This document shows positions 18,729 to 27,492 of a DNA stretch of 36,844 nucleotides, piece after piece. Below the pieces are notes generated by a model. It worked only from the letters and a program-made list of their open reading frames with translations, was not told the DNA's origin and ran no database searches. This DNA comes from Ligilactobacillus pobuzihii E100301 = KCTC 13174. GTDB taxonomy: Bacteria; Bacillota; Bacilli; Lactobacillales; Lactobacillaceae. Position numbers and translations under genes: made by a program. The stretch is from assembly GCF_000349725.1 (NCBI RefSeq), contig NZ_KB714685.1:17085-53928 (forward strand). The letters run 5' to 3'. Position 1 is the stretch's first letter; the number at the start of each line of letters is the position of its first letter.

Positions 18729-20120
18729 ATGGAAAAAATGTTTTGTCCACACTGTGGAAATGAGATCGAAAAGGGAACACAGTTTTGTGGTAACTGTGGT
18801 TATAATGTAGAAGAGTATTTAAAGAAAAAAGCTGACACGCAATCTAAAAATGATCAAACAAATAATGCTCAAACAGGTGAGCACCAACAGCGTTCAACTC
18901 AGAAAGTACCTAAAAAGCCTATGAGCCAGAAGACTAAGATTAGCTGGATCGTAGGTGTAGTAGTGGTGGTCTTACTGATTGGTGGCTACATGTTCGGTAA
19001 GAACTATTATAGTGCTGATAAACAATTAGACCGAATCGTGACGGCACTTTCCAGTGATGGTGATTTGGCCAAGTATGCCACGACTGACGATCCAAGTATG
19101 AAAATCAATGATAAGAACTTACAGCCAACGCAAAAATATTTCAAGACACATAAAGCACAGTTGGCTAAGTTTAAGTCAAGTATGCGTAATACTGGCAGTT
19201 ATCAGAACTTTGAATTAAAACAAGACGGTAAGTACTTATTGTTATTTCCTAAATATAAATTGAATATTACACCAGCATACGTAACGTTGCATACTAACCA
19301 TGCAGGCGTTAAATTCTATCAAGGTAACAAGAAATTAGCTACGGCGACATCTGATAAGAAGAGTTACAAGGCTGGGCCATATGCTCCAGGAACTTATTCT
19401 TTTAAAACTAAGGGGACAATTTCAGGTAATAAAATGCAAAACTCAGCTACTAGAGATCTGACAAAATCTGGTGATGATATTCAAATGGATCTAAAGACAG
19501 TTTCCTTTACGATCAAAGGTTTTCCGGGTTCGGAAGTTTATTTAAACGACGAGAAACTGGGTAAAATCGGTGACACTGGTAAGTATCGGGTCACTGATAA
19601 ACCAGAAAAAGGGAACATGGAAGTTCATCTAGAATATAAGGTCAATGACAAGGCAGTTAGCTCTAAAACAGTTAATGTTGTTAAGAAATTAACTGAAGCG
19701 CAGTATTATGGTACCCCCTCTGCAATCACACCTAAGTTTGAAGGAGTGATCAGTAAGAGCGACGCACAGACTTTATTTGAGAATGCTTTTATAGATGCGC
19801 AAAATCAATCAGATGATGCCGCAGATTCTTTTAAAGATGGGCAGAACAATAAGGACTTTAATGAGCTTTATGAAATGTCAAAAGCCTTTGACGATGATGA
19901 CGATATATATACTTTTGACTATGAAGTCGATGTAAAAAGCGTCGCTCCAGACGAAAATGGAACTAGTGCAGTTAATTTTCAGGTCAAATTTAACTTCGAC
20001 AAAGAAGATGAACGTAAAGTACAAGTTTTCTCATACCCAGGCGTAGTCTCTAAAGATGGCGATGATTATGTAATCAATAAATTAGGGGGCGCTACCAAGG
20101 TCAGTGAGAAAGTATATTAA
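18729..20120 (+). CDS. TcaA-like zinc-ribbon membrane-anchored protein
   Basis: 463 aa. Zinc ribbon with C6, C9, C20, C23 (CPHCG, CGNCG), a charged linker, one membrane helix at about residues 75-95 (WIVGVVVVVLLIGGYMFG), then a large extracytoplasmic region. This is the TcaA layout: repeated beta-domains (about 155-330), then an acidic NTF2-like C-terminal domain. In Staphylococcus TcaA affects wall-teichoic-acid retention and glycopeptide susceptibility. The ATG at 18729 fits GAGGGG (18715-18720), 8 nt upstream; GTG 18720 overlaps that site. It is second in an operon with the zinc-ribbon membrane protein. A strong terminator follows. Confidence 0.75.
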   Translation: MEKMFCPHCGNEIEKGTQFCGNCGYNVEEYLKKKADTQSKNDQTNNAQTGEHQQRSTQKVPKKPMSQKTKISWIVGVVVVVLLIGGYMFGKNYYSADKQLDRIVTALSSDGDLAKYATTDDPSMKINDKNLQPTQKYFKTHKAQLAKFKSSMRNTGSYQNFELKQDGKYLLLFPKYKLNITPAYVTLHTNHAGVKFYQGNKKLATATSDKKSYKAGPYAPGTYSFKTKGTISGNKMQNSATRDLTKSGDDIQMDLKTVSFTIKGFPGSEVYLNDEKLGKIGDTGKYRVTDKPEKGNMEVHLEYKVNDKAVSSKTVNVVKKLTEAQYYGTPSAITPKFEGVISKSDAQTLFENAFIDAQNQSDDAADSFKDGQNNKDFNELYEMSKAFDDDDDIYTFDYEVDVKSVAPDENGTSAVNFQVKFNFDKEDERKVQVFSYPGVVSKDGDDYVINKLGGATKVSEKVY

Positions 20121-20133
20121 AATAGTCTAGTTT

Positions 20134-20177
20134 AAAACGGAATGCTAAATTTAGTTGGATGGCATTTCGTTTTTTTC
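20134..20177 (+). terminator. Terminator after TcaA-like gene
   Basis: AAAACGGAATGC (20134-20145) pairs with GCATTTCGTTTT (20162-20173, one G-U) and leads into a T-run. Confidence 0.85.
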
Positions 20178-20197
20178 TGTAAGTAAGGTGGCTAAAA

Positions 20198-21409
20198 ATG
20201 AAGAGAAAGATCGAAGTAGCATTTTTGTTGGGAGTACTGCTGTTGGTTTTGCCACTGCAAAACGTTGTGGCTAAGAAAGTGCCAGAAAAAACGCCGACTA
20301 ATAAACAATTAAAAACAGAAATCAAGCAGATGACATTAGATGAAAAAATCGGCCAGATGTATGTGATTTCAAGCACGGGTGATGTTCAACAAGCACAAGC
20401 AGCAATCAAGGACTATCATTTGGGTGGGATCGCTTTGTTTGGAACAGATTTTGAAAATCAAACTCGCACACAGTTTAAGCAAAAGACGTCTGGGCTTCAA
20501 AAGAGTGCCCAGATTCCATTGCTGATCGGAACAGATCAGGAAGGTGGCGAGGTGTCTCGTTTAAGTCAAGGACCAAAACTAACGAATAAGCGAGAATTCC
20601 CTGCACCCCAAGAGGTTTATCAAAAGAAAGGACTAAAAGGTGTTACTCAGGAAACAAAACAGACAGCTAAAATTTTGCATGATTTGGGCGTGAATTGGAA
20701 CTTTGCACCCGTAGCTGATGTTACTCAAAATAAGGATAGTTTTATTTATGCCAGAACTTTAGGAAAAGGGTACAAGAAAACTGGTAAATATGTTGGAAAA
20801 GTAGTTGAAACTACCTGTAAACAAAAAGTCGCGACAAGTTTAAAGCACTTTCCAGGTTACGGGTCAACAGGCGATACACATACAGGGATCGCTAAGACGG
20901 ATCGCTCATTAAAAGATTTTAAAAAGAACGATTTTATACCTTTTAAAGCAGGAATTAATAAAGGCGCCGATAGTGTAATGGTTTCGCATATTATTATTTC
21001 TGACGTTGACCCTAAATTACCAGCTTCTTTATCACCTAAAGTTCACCATCTTTTACGTCAAGATTTGAATTTTAAGAAGGTGATCGTTTCAGATGATCTA
21101 AGTATGGGAGCGATTCAAGATTACAGCAAACAACATAGAATAAACCCTGATGTTGCTGCAGTTAAGGCTGGTAATGATATATTGTTAAGTAGTAATTACG
21201 CAGATGGGATCCCCGCAATTAAAGAAGCTATCCAGAATAAGCAAATACCTGAGAAAAACATTGATCAGTCAGTTTATCGGATCTTGAAGATGAAAAGAAA
21301 CTTAGGATTGTTGAAAGAAAGTAGAAGTTCGGTAATGTATTCCCAGTCTAAAATTAAGAAAGTCACTGATATTGTGCTTACAGAGGTTAGGAATATTCTA
21401 AATGATTGA
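20198..21409 (+). CDS. Secreted GH3 beta-N-acetylhexosaminidase (NagZ-like)
   Basis: 403 aa. A signal peptide is visible (MKRKIEVAFLLGVLLLVLPL, ending VVA near residue 25). The GH3 N-terminal domain follows, with the NagZ-type motif KHFPGYGSTGDTHTG, whose D226/H228 dyad supplies acid/base catalysis. The nucleophile is D299 in VSDDLSMGAI. Such enzymes remove N-acetylglucosamine from peptidoglycan fragments outside the cell or at the membrane, complementing a muramidase such as the GH25 enzyme upstream. It starts 77 nt after the TcaA-like gene but behind a terminator. I see no clear terminator after it. Confidence 0.88.
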   Translation: MKRKIEVAFLLGVLLLVLPLQNVVAKKVPEKTPTNKQLKTEIKQMTLDEKIGQMYVISSTGDVQQAQAAIKDYHLGGIALFGTDFENQTRTQFKQKTSGLQKSAQIPLLIGTDQEGGEVSRLSQGPKLTNKREFPAPQEVYQKKGLKGVTQETKQTAKILHDLGVNWNFAPVADVTQNKDSFIYARTLGKGYKKTGKYVGKVVETTCKQKVATSLKHFPGYGSTGDTHTGIAKTDRSLKDFKKNDFIPFKAGINKGADSVMVSHIIISDVDPKLPASLSPKVHHLLRQDLNFKKVIVSDDLSMGAIQDYSKQHRINPDVAAVKAGNDILLSSNYADGIPAIKEAIQNKQIPEKNIDQSVYRILKMKRNLGLLKESRSSVMYSQSKIKKVTDIVLTEVRNILND

Positions 21410-21511
21410 TTGTTTTTGACTTGAATGAGTAACAAAAGTTGAATAGTACATTGAACTGAATTAGGCTTTTTTCATGTAATAAAGACAAAAATTTTATGAT
21501 ATCGGGATTTT

Positions 21512-21680
21512 GCCGTTTAGAATATTTTTAATATAAATACAGTTAACAAAATAATATAAACTAATGGTCAAGATAAAAAGTTATAATAGATGACGTAGGA
21601 AGAAATAATAATCTAACTATGATACGTCAAGATTCAAAACGGCAGATATTTCCAATGTTGATAAAAGGTGCGTTTTGAAT
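21512..21680 (+). repeat. Nested inverted repeats upstream of the EPS operon
   Basis: Three inverted repeats share this AT-rich gap. GCCGTTTAGAAT (21512-21523) pairs with ATTCAAAACGGC (21632-21643), 11 of 12. ATTCAAAACG (21632-21641) pairs alternatively with CGTTTTGAAT (21671-21680), 10 of 10. TGACGTA (21591-21597) pairs with TACGTCA (21623-21629). The segment 21632-21641 can pair with either partner, so mutually exclusive folds are possible if this is transcribed. A TATAAT at 21582-21587 could start such a leader, but its -35 is poor. The rest of the 21410-21817 gap holds no gene. Confidence 0.45.
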
Positions 21681-21736
21681 AATGATGTTATATAAAATAA
21701 TTAAAATGATTATTACTTTATTTTTATAAATGTAAT

Positions 21737-21764
21737 TTGAAAAATATTGCAAAAGGTATATAAT
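21737..21764 (+). promoter_or_regulatory. Promoter of the EPS operon
   Basis: TTGAAA (21737-21742), 16-bp spacer, TATAAT (21759-21764). The leader to the first ATG is about 47 nt and contains a GGGGG ribosome site. No other strong promoter was seen before 32295. Confidence 0.7.
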
Positions 21765-21817
21765 CTAAAAATGGTTGAAGTGTAAGTAAATAATGAATTA
21801 TTTTATGGGGGAAAATA

Positions 21818-22765
21818 ATGGATAAGTATCTGGTGACAGGTGGAGCAGGATTTATAGGTTCGAATTTAGTTGAAAATCTTGTTGCACAAGGGAATGAAGT
21901 AGTAGTTGTCGATGATTTGTCTATGGGAAAATATTCAAATATCGCAGAGTTCGTTGAATGTGGGCTAACATTTCTAAAAAAATCAATTACCGACTTTACT
22001 TTTATGCAAGATCTGTTGAAAAAGGAAAAGTTTGATTACATAGTTCTTTTAGGAGCAGTGGCCAGTGTAGCTGATTCAATTGAACGTCCTCAAGAAACAC
22101 ATAAGATAAACATGGAAGCAAACCTAAATGTTTTTGAAACTGTTAGAAAATTTAAATTGCCGGTCAAAAAGATTTTGTTTGCATCTTCTGCAGCTATATA
22201 TGGTAATGACCCAGAACTTCCTAAAAAAGAAACTTCGCCCGTTGACCCTCTAACGCCATACGCAATTGACAAGTTTGCTAGTGAACGATACGCAGTTGAT
22301 TATGGTAAGTTATATGGTTTACCAACGGTAGCAACTCGTTTTTTTAATGTCTATGGGCCAAAACAAAATCCGGAATCGCCTTATTCGGGGGTACTTTCGA
22401 TTATACATAATTGTTTGCTGAATGATAGTAAATTTACAGTTTTCGGTGATGGTGAGCAGACACGAGATTTCACGTACGTTAAAGATGTGATTAATGCCCT
22501 TATGTTGTTACTTCATGACGATAGAGCGTTACATGATGTCTACAATGTAGCTACAGGTAATCAGACAACTTTAAATGATGATATTCATGCTTTTGAAAAA
22601 GCAATGGGTAAAAAAATTGATATTGAGTATTTGCCAGCAAGGACTGGAGATATTAAAGAGTCGTATGCGGATATTTCAAAAATAAGTTCTTTGGGATATC
22701 GACCAGATTTTTCGATTGAACAGGGGCTAAAAAAATATGTTCAAGCTGAAGATGGGATAAGATAA
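21818..22765 (+). CDS. NAD-dependent sugar epimerase/dehydratase
   Basis: 315 aa extended SDR. NAD motif GGAGFIGSN at the N-terminus, VDDLSMGK, then SSAAIYG and YAIDKFASE (YxxxK catalytic pair), FFNVYGPKQNP and TRDFTYVKDV. It most resembles UDP-glucose/UDP-GlcNAc 4-epimerase-type enzymes that supply galactose- or GalNAc-type precursors; the exact substrate cannot be read. It is the first gene of the EPS operon. The region from here to about 23000 is less AT-rich than the following glycosyltransferase block. Confidence 0.85.
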   Translation: MDKYLVTGGAGFIGSNLVENLVAQGNEVVVVDDLSMGKYSNIAEFVECGLTFLKKSITDFTFMQDLLKKEKFDYIVLLGAVASVADSIERPQETHKINMEANLNVFETVRKFKLPVKKILFASSAAIYGNDPELPKKETSPVDPLTPYAIDKFASERYAVDYGKLYGLPTVATRFFNVYGPKQNPESPYSGVLSIIHNCLLNDSKFTVFGDGEQTRDFTYVKDVINALMLLLHDDRALHDVYNVATGNQTTLNDDIHAFEKAMGKKIDIEYLPARTGDIKESYADISKISSLGYRPDFSIEQGLKKYVQAEDGIR

Positions 22766-22789
22766 ATATTAAACTTTATGAGGGGGATT

Positions 22790-24220
22790 ATGGAGGTTAT
22801 GAGTCAAAAAAGTCCAAATGACGTACAACAAATATTTACAAATAAGTATTTTTACCATGACTTACAGTTAAGACTAACGAAAGCATTGAATCTAGTTTTG
22901 CAGACTTTAGTTTTTGCTGGTACATGGTATTTTGTGTATGCAAAAACAATTGTTGATCCATTTTATAATGTAGGTAATTGGGCAGTTATTGCTTTGTTTG
23001 CTTTGATTTATTTTCTGTATGGTAGAACATATGATGCGTTTGTGGTTTCCTTGTCGTCAGTATCAGAGAAATTTTATAGTCAAGTATTATCATGTTTGTT
23101 TACAGATGGGATCATGTATTTTGTGATTGCATTGTTAACCAGACATTTTCCTAGGATCATGCCAATTATCCTGTGTCTCCTAGTTCAGGCAGTAGTTGCC
23201 TATCTATGGAGCAGTTTTTCATTTAATTGGTATTTCAAAGCTTTCCCATCAAAAAAAACAGCTATTATTTATGATGAAGAAAATGATTTAAAAGAGACTA
23301 TTAACGAATATGGATTAGGTAACAAGTTTAATGTACAGAAATCTATTAAAGCGGACAAGGATATCGTTGATAAATTATTTGAATTAAAGTCTTTCGAAAT
23401 TGTGTTTCTTGACAACGTACATAGTCATGAACGTAACCAAATTATTAAGTATTGTATTCAACATGACATTCGTGTATATATTTTACCTAGAATTGGTGAT
23501 GTAATTATGAGTGGGGCAGAAAAGATGCACATGCTTCATTTACCAGTGCTTCATTTAGGACGATATAGTCCTAACCTTGAATATCTGTTTTTAAAGAGAG
23601 CATTTGATATTATTGTAGCAATATTAGCTTTTATAGTAACTTCTCCATTTATGTTATGCGTGGCAATTGCTATAAAAGCAACAGATCATGGTCCAATATT
23701 ATATAAACAGATACGTTTGACTAAAGATGGTCGCGAATTTAAAGTGATGAAATTTCGCTCGATGCGAGTAGATGCTGAAAAAGATGGAGTAGCTCGATTA
23801 AGTACGGGTGAAGATGATGATCGTGTAACACCAGTTGGTAAATTTATTCGGAAAGTTCGTTTTGATGAATTGCCACAGTTATTTAATATTATTAAGGGTG
23901 ATATGAGCATAGTTGGTCCACGTCCTGAACGTCCGGAAATTGCTCAACAATATAATGAAGAGTTACCTGAGTTCGCAATGAGATTACAAGCTAAGGCCGG
24001 TTTGACTGGGTATGCTCAAGTATATGGAAAATATAATACAACACCATATAACAAATTAGAAATGGATCTTATGTATATTGCTAATCCAAGTATTTTTGAA
24101 GATTTAAAAATTATTTTTGCCACTATCAAGATTTTGTTTGAATCTGAAAGTACTGAGGGGGTTTCCAGTGGGACGGCAATTGCATCAGAGGTAGTTAAAA
24201 ATGAAAAGTCTACAAAGTGA
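22790..24220 (+). CDS. Priming polyprenyl sugar-phosphate transferase
   Basis: About 476 aa, WcaJ/CpsE/EpsE-type. It transfers the first sugar-1-phosphate from a UDP-sugar to undecaprenyl phosphate at the membrane. Four N-terminal membrane helices (about 20-140) and a CoA-binding-like domain precede the catalytic bacterial sugar-transferase domain (about 265-470). That domain shows KRAFDIIVAI, YKQIRLTKDGREFKVMKFRSM, the active-site DELPQLFNIIKGDMSIVGPRP and KAGLTGYAQV. The start is uncertain: ATG 22778, 22790 and 22799 are in frame near AGGGGG (22781-22786) and GGAGG (22792-22796). Only 22790 or 22799 leave a ribosome site upstream. Confidence 0.9.
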   Translation: MEVMSQKSPNDVQQIFTNKYFYHDLQLRLTKALNLVLQTLVFAGTWYFVYAKTIVDPFYNVGNWAVIALFALIYFLYGRTYDAFVVSLSSVSEKFYSQVLSCLFTDGIMYFVIALLTRHFPRIMPIILCLLVQAVVAYLWSSFSFNWYFKAFPSKKTAIIYDEENDLKETINEYGLGNKFNVQKSIKADKDIVDKLFELKSFEIVFLDNVHSHERNQIIKYCIQHDIRVYILPRIGDVIMSGAEKMHMLHLPVLHLGRYSPNLEYLFLKRAFDIIVAILAFIVTSPFMLCVAIAIKATDHGPILYKQIRLTKDGREFKVMKFRSMRVDAEKDGVARLSTGEDDDRVTPVGKFIRKVRFDELPQLFNIIKGDMSIVGPRPERPEIAQQYNEELPEFAMRLQAKAGLTGYAQVYGKYNTTPYNKLEMDLMYIANPSIFEDLKIIFATIKILFESESTEGVSSGTAIASEVVKNEKSTK

Positions 24221-24247
24221 TTACTGATTTGTTTTAGGAGGATCAAT

Positions 24248-25237
24248 ATGAGTGAAATAATTATTTTGTCAATTGTTATTCCATGTTATAATTCCGAATC
24301 CTTTCTTAAGAGAACATTATCAATTTTTAAAGAACAAGGATTAGATAATTGTGAATTAGTTTTAGTTGATGATGGATCCACTGATTCAACTTTGTCGATA
24401 ATGAAAAAATTTGAACAGAAAAATTATCAAGAAAATATAAATGTTATTACTCAAAAAAATGCAGGGGTTTCTGTAGCTAGAAATAATGGAGTAAAAGCCG
24501 CAAGGGGAAAATATATATATTTTTTTGATTCGGATGATCAGTTAGAAATTGGAACTCTTAAATTTTTTTTGGACAAAATTCAGAAAAATAAAAATGTTAG
24601 TTTATTTTCTTTTGCGTATAGAAAAAGAATTAAGGGCAAAAGTAATAAAATTTATAAAATGGAAATTGGAAACTCCAGTGAACTAATTTATATGAGAAAT
24701 GATGCTTTGAAAAAGTATTTTTTAAAACAGTTCCCTATTAATATTAGTTCGATTATTTTTGAAAAAAATTTTTTGTTAAAAAATGAAATATGGTTTTCAT
24801 CAGGAGTGAGGATTGGAGAAGATTCCGAATTTATTATAAGGGCTTTATTATGTTGTAAGGATATATATTACTCAAATAAAGTGTGTTTTAATTATGATAT
24901 TAGGGAAAATTCAGTTACTGGGGGGTATTATGCATACACTAGAGATGATTTCAATTCTTTTTTATTGAAAAAAAATATTCTAAAAAATTATCAAGGAAGT
25001 GAATTTAAAAAAGAAATTAATTATTTTTTAGATAACTTTTATTTATCAGGTTTATTACGATATTTAAAGATGAATGGGTATGACTATAAGATTAATCGTG
25101 CTTTTATCGAAAATAAGTATATTTTTAATGAAAGTGTGGCAAGGGGTAGTGGAATCAGATGTTTTATTTTCCATTTATTTCGTTTTGTTCCAATTAGACT
25201 GCTTTTATTTTTTTGTAAAGGAAGAGGCATTTTTTAG
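24248..25237 (+). CDS. GT2-family glycosyltransferase 1
   Basis: 329 aa. GT-A fold motifs: SIVIPCYNSE at the start, LVDDGSTDST, FDSDDQL (metal-binding DxD) and GEDSEFI (catalytic-base ED). It adds one sugar to the lipid-linked EPS repeat unit on the cytoplasmic face; donor and acceptor are unknown. AGGAGG (24236-24241) is 6 nt before the ATG. From here the DNA is visibly richer in A+T than the flanking housekeeping genes, a common sign of acquired polysaccharide genes. The next gene begins at the base after its stop. Confidence 0.88.
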   Translation: MSEIIILSIVIPCYNSESFLKRTLSIFKEQGLDNCELVLVDDGSTDSTLSIMKKFEQKNYQENINVITQKNAGVSVARNNGVKAARGKYIYFFDSDDQLEIGTLKFFLDKIQKNKNVSLFSFAYRKRIKGKSNKIYKMEIGNSSELIYMRNDALKKYFLKQFPINISSIIFEKNFLLKNEIWFSSGVRIGEDSEFIIRALLCCKDIYYSNKVCFNYDIRENSVTGGYYAYTRDDFNSFLLKKNILKNYQGSEFKKEINYFLDNFYLSGLLRYLKMNGYDYKINRAFIENKYIFNESVARGSGIRCFIFHLFRFVPIRLLLFFCKGRGIF

Positions 25238-26557
25238 ATGAGTTCAAAATACGAAAAATTTTTTTTAAATTTGTATGTTTTCCTAGCTATTTTTGAGCCA
25301 CCGATACTTCCAGTATCATTTATTTATGTTTTAGGTTGTATTACAATATTTTTCATAATTTTGAGAGATCAAGGGAACATAGATTTATCTATTTTTAAAG
25401 AAACTACGATGAATAGATTTTATGGATTCTTCATTTTTTTGAGTATATATATGATTATAGTATCTTTGGTTGATATTTTATTCGTTAGTCATGACTTTAT
25501 GCTAATAAATCGACTTAAAGGGTTGAACCAGTTGTTAATTTTGACAGGCATTCAATTTTTGAATATAGAAGTAATTCTGCATAAAGTTCGAAGTACAAAA
25601 GGAAATATTTATGTCGTCTATGATTTGATAATTAATTGTGCTTCTATTCAAGGAGTTTTATCTATACTAGCGTATTTAATACCGACAGTAAGATCCTTAT
25701 TTTTAAAATTTAGTAGTGATTTGTATCAAAATCCATGGTTATTAGAAAGACGTGGATATGGTTTTAGCTCTTCCTTAATTGACTTATTCGGTTATGGCAT
25801 GGGATTGGCTGCGGGATATGCTCTTTTTACTTTTAATAGGCACAAATTTATGAGAATTATTCAATTACTTTTAATAATGTTCTCTATTTGGTTTAATTCA
25901 AGGACTGGGTTAATTGTGTTTATCATAGCTGTTTTTCTCAAAATAATCGAAAATGGCAATTTATTTGGTAAAATGCTAAAAATAAGTGGTTTGGGTGTTT
26001 CTTTAATTTATTCTTTTTATATTATACTCCCTAAAATTATTGAAATTGGATTAAAGAGTATGAATGCTACTGTAAAATGGATTGTAACGGATTTTGGTGG
26101 TGTTTATGATAGCCTAATGAAAACTAATTATGTAGTAAATCCAATTCAAAATGTAAATCAAGATTCTACCTACTACATGTTATTACAGGATTTAGTTAAA
26201 ACTCCTGATAATTTGTTTCAAAAGTATTTTGGTACAGGGTATAGTGTATATTCTGCAGTGAACGGATATAGAACGGATGTTGGATATACAAATATCACTT
26301 GGATGTTTGGACTACTAGGTACCATTCTATTTTGTGTTTTTATAATTTATAATTTCCGAATGGCTTGTTTAAACACTAGCAAGAAAGAAAAAACAATTAT
26401 AATTTTTAATTTAATTTCTTATTTTATTGTTTTAGTTAAAGGGAGATTGATTGGTTACGGGCCAGGTATTTTTGTGAATTATTTGATTTTATTTGCAACA
26501 ATATATTTTTCTAGAAAAAATGAAGGAATAGATGGAGAAGTAAATGAGAAAATATAG
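25238..26557 (+). CDS. wzy: Wzy-type polysaccharide polymerase
   Basis: 439 aa, highly hydrophobic, about ten to twelve membrane helices with a larger extracellular loop at about 265-340. Sequence similarity within Wzy proteins is low, so the call rests on size, topology, the family-like stretch FNSRTGLIVFIIAVF and context between glycosyltransferases and a flippase. Wzy joins repeat units outside the membrane. The start ATG immediately follows the previous stop and relies on GGAAGAGG within the previous gene, suggesting translational coupling. It overlaps the next gene by 14 bp. Confidence 0.8.
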   Translation: MSSKYEKFFLNLYVFLAIFEPPILPVSFIYVLGCITIFFIILRDQGNIDLSIFKETTMNRFYGFFIFLSIYMIIVSLVDILFVSHDFMLINRLKGLNQLLILTGIQFLNIEVILHKVRSTKGNIYVVYDLIINCASIQGVLSILAYLIPTVRSLFLKFSSDLYQNPWLLERRGYGFSSSLIDLFGYGMGLAAGYALFTFNRHKFMRIIQLLLIMFSIWFNSRTGLIVFIIAVFLKIIENGNLFGKMLKISGLGVSLIYSFYIILPKIIEIGLKSMNATVKWIVTDFGGVYDSLMKTNYVVNPIQNVNQDSTYYMLLQDLVKTPDNLFQKYFGTGYSVYSAVNGYRTDVGYTNITWMFGLLGTILFCVFIIYNFRMACLNTSKKEKTIIIFNLISYFIVLVKGRLIGYGPGIFVNYLILFATIYFSRKNEGIDGEVNEKI

Positions 26558-27491
26558 TTTTATTGTGCCAATTTATAACGTTGATAAATATTTAAATAGA
26601 TGTTTAAAAAGTTTGAAAAATCAAAATTTCAATCAATTTGAAGTTGTAATGGTTGATGATGGTTCAATTGATAAAAGTGGAAAAATAGCCCAATCTTTTT
26701 CTGAAAAAGATAAAAGATTTATATATTTAAAACAAAAAAATCAAGGGTTATCAGCGGCTCGAAACGAGGGGATAAAAAGAGCGAGTGGTGATTATTTAAT
26801 TTTTGTTGATAGTGATGATTTTGTAGAAAAAAATTTACTATGTACAGTTGATAGGTCTTTGGATAATTATGGAGATATTGACGTTTTGGAATACAACGCT
26901 TTTAAAAGGGTTGGCGGTAGAATTTCTAATTATAATACAAAATACGATAATTCATGTATAGTAAGTGGCGATAAATTTTTGGTGCAGACAATTTCAAAAT
27001 TTATGTATTTATATGCTGCGGTTTGGCTTAAGGCAGTCAAGAGAAATTTTATCATCGACAATGGTTTGTTTTTTAAAAAAGGACGTTTGCATGAAGATGA
27101 ATTATGGACTCCACAAGTTTTGTTGAAGGCTAATACATATGCTTATATTAGTAATCCTTTGTATAATTATGTAATAAGGGATGGCTCAATAAATCAAAAT
27201 GCCTATAGTAAAAAAAATATAGAACATGAGAAAAAAAATTGTCATGATTTACAACAAATTTATCGTGACAGTAATTTGTCAGATAAAAGTAAAAAAATTT
27301 GTTTGTCTTATTTGTCACATCATTATATGGGATTATGTACGCGTGGAAATTACCATGTCTTTTTGTCTGATAAAAAGTTTGTGTTACAAAATTCTAAAAT
27401 ATTCGGTGTCTATTTAGAAGCACTAGTTTTTGCAATTTCTCCTAAGTTACGTTCTAAAATCGGTGCAATAATAAAGAGGATGAGGAAGTAG
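26544..27491 (+). CDS. GT2-family glycosyltransferase 2
   Basis: 315 aa. SFIVPIYNVDKYL, VDDGSIDKSG, FVDSDDFVEKNL and HEDELWTP show an intact GT-A enzyme of the EpsH/EpsJ type. It begins inside the end of wzy (14-bp overlap), with GGAGAAG upstream. Its C-terminus is basic with a hydrophobic patch (ALVFAISPKLRSKIGAIIK) that may hold it at the membrane. Donor sugar unknown. Confidence 0.88.
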   Translation: MRKYSFIVPIYNVDKYLNRCLKSLKNQNFNQFEVVMVDDGSIDKSGKIAQSFSEKDKRFIYLKQKNQGLSAARNEGIKRASGDYLIFVDSDDFVEKNLLCTVDRSLDNYGDIDVLEYNAFKRVGGRISNYNTKYDNSCIVSGDKFLVQTISKFMYLYAAVWLKAVKRNFIIDNGLFFKKGRLHEDELWTPQVLLKANTYAYISNPLYNYVIRDGSINQNAYSKKNIEHEKKNCHDLQQIYRDSNLSDKSKKICLSYLSHHYMGLCTRGNYHVFLSDKKFVLQNSKIFGVYLEALVFAISPKLRSKIGAIIKRMRK

Positions 27492-27492
27492 T

